From: Kineosporia rhizophila
GTDB taxonomy: Bacteria > Actinomycetota > Actinomycetes > Actinomycetales > Kineosporiaceae
DNA length: 64,000 bases
Assembly: GCF_021277265.1 (NCBI RefSeq)
Contig: NZ_JAJSOH010000004.1
Location: 62,001-126,000, forward strand
Direction: 5' to 3'
Shown: positions 62,416-64,000 of the stretch, in pieces
How positions within the stretch are numbered: position 1 is the first letter of the stretch
Layout of the letters: each line of letters opens with the position of its first letter
Notes under the pieces: generated by a model
The model's database searches: none
Seen by the model: only the letters and a program-made list of their open reading frames with translations
What the model was told of the DNA's origin: nothing
Made by a program: the position numbers and the translations under genes

Positions 62416-62631
62416 GTGAGCGACCCCTTCGAGAACCCCGACGGCAGCTACCTGGTGCTGGTGAACGAGGAGAACCAGTACAGCCTGTGGCCCGGCTTCA
62501 TCGAGGTCCCGGCCGGCTGGCGCAGTGTCTTCGGCCCGCAGGGCCGCCCGGCCTGCGTCGAGTACATCGAGGCGAACTGGACCGACCTGCGCCCGCAGAG
62601 TCTGGCCGACTTCATGGACGACAACTCCTGA
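62416..62631 (+). CDS. MbtH family protein
   Basis: A 71-residue NRPS accessory protein that binds and activates adenylation domains. [19 protein letters not shown] and [17 protein letters not shown] carry the invariant residues of the family, with a Ser-x-x-x shift at [12 protein letters not shown] 62416 has GGAGAAG six bases upstream. A TAGGAT hexamer at about 62249-62254 could be a separate promoter with a long leader; the 214-bp gap to the NRPS otherwise holds no gene. Confidence 0.93.
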   Translation: MSDPFENPDGSYLVLVNEENQYSLWPGFIEVPAGWRSVFGPQGRPACVEYIEANWTDLRPQSLADFMDDNS

Positions 62632-62633
62632 AC

Positions 62634-62670
62634 GGATTCCACCGGCCCTGCTGAGGCGCCGGTGGAATCC
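62634..62670. terminator. Terminator between mbtH and the binding-protein gene
   Basis: Arms 62634-62646 and 62658-62670 pair perfectly over 13 bp around an 11-base loop, between convergent genes. No T run, so efficiency is uncertain. Confidence 0.75.
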
Positions 62671-62676
62671 GGTGGA

Positions 62677-63777
62677 TCAGGCGCTCTCGTCCTCGACCGC
62701 GGTGGCCGGGTCGCCGTCGGCCGCCTGGGCGATCAGGGGCACCAGGTTCTCGATCAGGAAGGGCAGGCTCAGCACGGTGACGAACGAGGTGGCCGCGCCC
62801 AGGTCGGAAAGCGGTGCGCCGCCCTCGGTCCCGTCGGAGAGGTAGACCGCGCGGCCCTCGGTGTTCACCGCCAGCTTGTTGTACAGCCCGTCCGCCTCCA
62901 GACCGGCCTTGTCCTTGACCGGGTCGGGCACCAGCCAGACCAGGGCGTCGGTGTCGAGCAGGTCGATGCGTTCCTTGCTGATGCTGGCACCGAACTCCTC
63001 GCCCACCGCCTCGGCCAGGCCGTCGGGCAGGGAGAAGCCGAGCGACTTCAGGAACTGCCCGCGCGGGTCCTCCTCGGCGTAGACGTAGTAGCCCTCGTAG
63101 AGCGTGGCCATCAGCGCGGTCTGCCCGGCGAAGCCGGGGTTGTCGGCCCGGGCCGTCTCGAACCGCGCGTTCACCTCGTCGACCAGCTTCTGCGCCTCGG
63201 CCTCGAGACCCAGGGCCCGGCCGATGGTGGGGGTGATGACGTCCCAGGCGACCGCGTAGTCGTTGGTGTCCTTCGGGGCGAGCACGGTGGGCGCGATCTG
63301 CGCGAGCTTGTCGTAGTCCTCCTGGGTGACACCGGAGTACATGCCCACGATCAGGTCGGGCTGCAGGGCGGCGATCTTCTCGAACTGGATGCCGTCGGTG
63401 CTGTCGAGCAGTTCCGGCACGGCGCCGGAGCCGAGCTTGTCCTTGGCCCAGGGCCAGATCGCGCCCTCGTTCTCACCGAACCACTTGGTGGTGGCGATCG
63501 GCACGGTGCCCAGGGCCAGCAGCGCGTCCTGCTCGACCAGGCCGACCACGACCACCTTGGTGGGCTTGGCCGGGATCTCGGCGGTGCCGAACTTGTGCTC
63601 GATCGAGACCGGGAACGCGTCGCTGCCCGCCGCGGTGCCCTCGCCCGAGCCGGCGCCGGTGCTGCCGGAGTCGTCGGAGTCGCTGCCGCAGGCGGCGATC
63701 AGGGCGAAGGTGGCGGTGGCGACGGTGGCGCCGAACGCCCGCCGGGACAGACCGGGTCGCAGGGGACGGGCAGACAT
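62677..63777 (-). CDS. Iron-siderophore ABC transporter substrate-binding lipoprotein
   Basis: A 366-residue FecB/FepB-type binding protein. A twin-arginine-like GLSRRAF start and lipobox LIAACGSD place it on the outer face of the membrane. A Ser/Gly/Asp linker precedes the periplasmic-binding fold: VVVVGLVEQDALLALG begins lobe one, and LQPDLIVGMYSG and the long backbone helix with ITPTIGRALGLEAEAQKL follow. It captures ferric siderophore for an ABC importer, whose ATPase gene begins to appear upstream. GGAGGT lies six bases before the ATG, and an iron box lies at 63793-63811. Confidence 0.92.
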   Translation of the reverse strand: MSARPLRPGLSRRAFGATVATATFALIAACGSDSDDSGSTGAGSGEGTAAGSDAFPVSIEHKFGTAEIPAKPTKVVVVGLVEQDALLALGTVPIATTKWFGENEGAIWPWAKDKLGSGAVPELLDSTDGIQFEKIAALQPDLIVGMYSGVTQEDYDKLAQIAPTVLAPKDTNDYAVAWDVITPTIGRALGLEAEAQKLVDEVNARFETARADNPGFAGQTALMATLYEGYYVYAEEDPRGQFLKSLGFSLPDGLAEAVGEEFGASISKERIDLLDTDALVWLVPDPVKDKAGLEADGLYNKLAVNTEGRAVYLSDGTEGGAPLSDLGAATSFVTVLSLPFLIENLVPLIAQAADGDPATAVEDESA

Positions 63778-63792
63778 TCAGACCTCCGTGAA

Positions 63793-63811
63793 TTAGGTAT
63801 GCCTACCCTAA
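63793..63811. promoter_or_regulatory. Iron box (IdeR/DmdR type) before the binding-protein gene
   Basis: TTAGGTATGCCTACCCTAA is a near-perfect dyad of the IdeR/DmdR type, 16 bp from the ATG at 63777. It also marks the 3' side of the transporter ATPase gene. Confidence 0.88.
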
Positions 63812-63830
63812 TGATCGGATGATCGCGTTT

Positions 63831-64000
63831 TCAACGACTGGCCAGATCGTGACCGGGCCGGGACCTGCGGGCGGCCCGGCCGGCCGGGACGATCAGCGGG
63901 GTGCCGGTCTCCGGGTCGGGGACCACCCGGCACCTCAGGCCGAAGGTCTCCTCGACCATGGCGGCCGTGACGATCTCGGCCGGGTCGCCCTCGGCCACGA
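63831..64000 (-). CDS. Iron-siderophore ABC transporter ATP-binding protein, C-terminal fragment
   Basis: Only the last 56 codons are inside the window. The translation (EGDPAEIVTAAMVEETFGL, then RVVPDPETGTPLIVP) matches the C-terminal end of FepC/FecE-type ATPases (typically AEVVT...VFGL...V..D...G.P...P). The stop TGA is at 63831-63833. The start and the ATPase motifs lie beyond the edge. It belongs with the downstream binding protein in siderophore uptake. Confidence 0.75.
   Translation of the reverse strand, partial: VAEGDPAEIVTAAMVEETFGLRCRVVPDPETGTPLIVPAGRAARRSRPGHDLASR

Overview
The window is 64 kb of very GC-rich DNA with a strong actinobacterial stamp. It holds a mycothiol-dependent nitroreductase-type protein, a group II truncated haemoglobin, IdeR/DmdR-type iron boxes, a TTGTCCACA DnaA box, DrrAB-type exporter genes and an actinobacterial Tad pilus operon with a LysM-BTAD protein. 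GTG starts, 1-4 base gene overlaps and leaderless-looking promoters are common. The gene mix resembles Kineosporiaceae or Frankia-related lineages, but that placement is inference. No rRNA, tRNA, insertion sequence, phage or CRISPR array was found by reading.

Layout. 1-3.7 kb: a leftward operon cobL-cobM-cobF-cobK covering the aerobic corrin steps from precorrin-4 to precorrin-8. 3.9-6.5 kb: a small proline-rich protein, a GH13 alpha-glucosidase and a DUF2505 protein. 6.6-10.2 kb: ettA, an efficient terminator, a flippase-like membrane protein and a coiled-coil protein. 10.2-14.7 kb: a TetR-tesB-fetB-like operon divergent from an SDR and a quinone oxidoreductase gene, with a palindromic operator between them. 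14.9-21.5 kb: a hotdog thioesterase and its companion (with a frame break), GlbO, a TetR regulator with its operator facing a DrrAB-type exporter, a VOC protein, an AraC-type regulator and an MscS channel. 21.6-28 kb: an S9 oligopeptidase, malQ, a pentapeptide-repeat protein and a GH26-like surface hydrolase. 28-35.7 kb: pepN, an Rv2466c-like protein, rpiB, a membrane PP2C phosphatase, a secreted beta-helix protein and a second GH26-like paralogue.

35.8-47.9 kb is a ten-gene leftward Tad/Flp pilus operon: SAF/CpaB-like, a giant CpaE-like protein, the ATPase CpaF/TadA, TadB, TadC, an Flp-like pilin, two TadE-like pseudopilins, a TadG-like protein and a 1156-residue membrane protein joining an outer LysM domain to a cytoplasmic SARP/BTAD module. 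Next to it are a lipoprotein, a secreted protein and the front half of an FtsK/SpoIIIE (EccC-like) protein. 51.9-55.1 kb is housekeeping and accessory (ArsR-SRPBCC pair, PhzF, DUF2071) and contains a small DnaA-box cluster. 55.2-64 kb is an iron-regulated hydroxamate siderophore locus: ornithine/lysine N-hydroxylase, an NRPS with a broken second adenylation domain, MbtH, a siderophore-binding lipoprotein and the end of a transporter ATPase. Iron boxes precede the hydroxylase and the binding protein.

Three patterns run across the whole window. First, at least seven unrelated genes carry short tandem duplications exactly across their stop codon. Second, about ten genes have a TANNNT hexamer 6-8 nt before the start codon, as expected for leaderless mRNAs; this pattern was used to choose the starts of cobL and the alpha-glucosidase. 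Third, two homopolymer-adjacent frame breaks (about 15,410 and 40,485) interrupt otherwise good genes and may be real or assembly errors.
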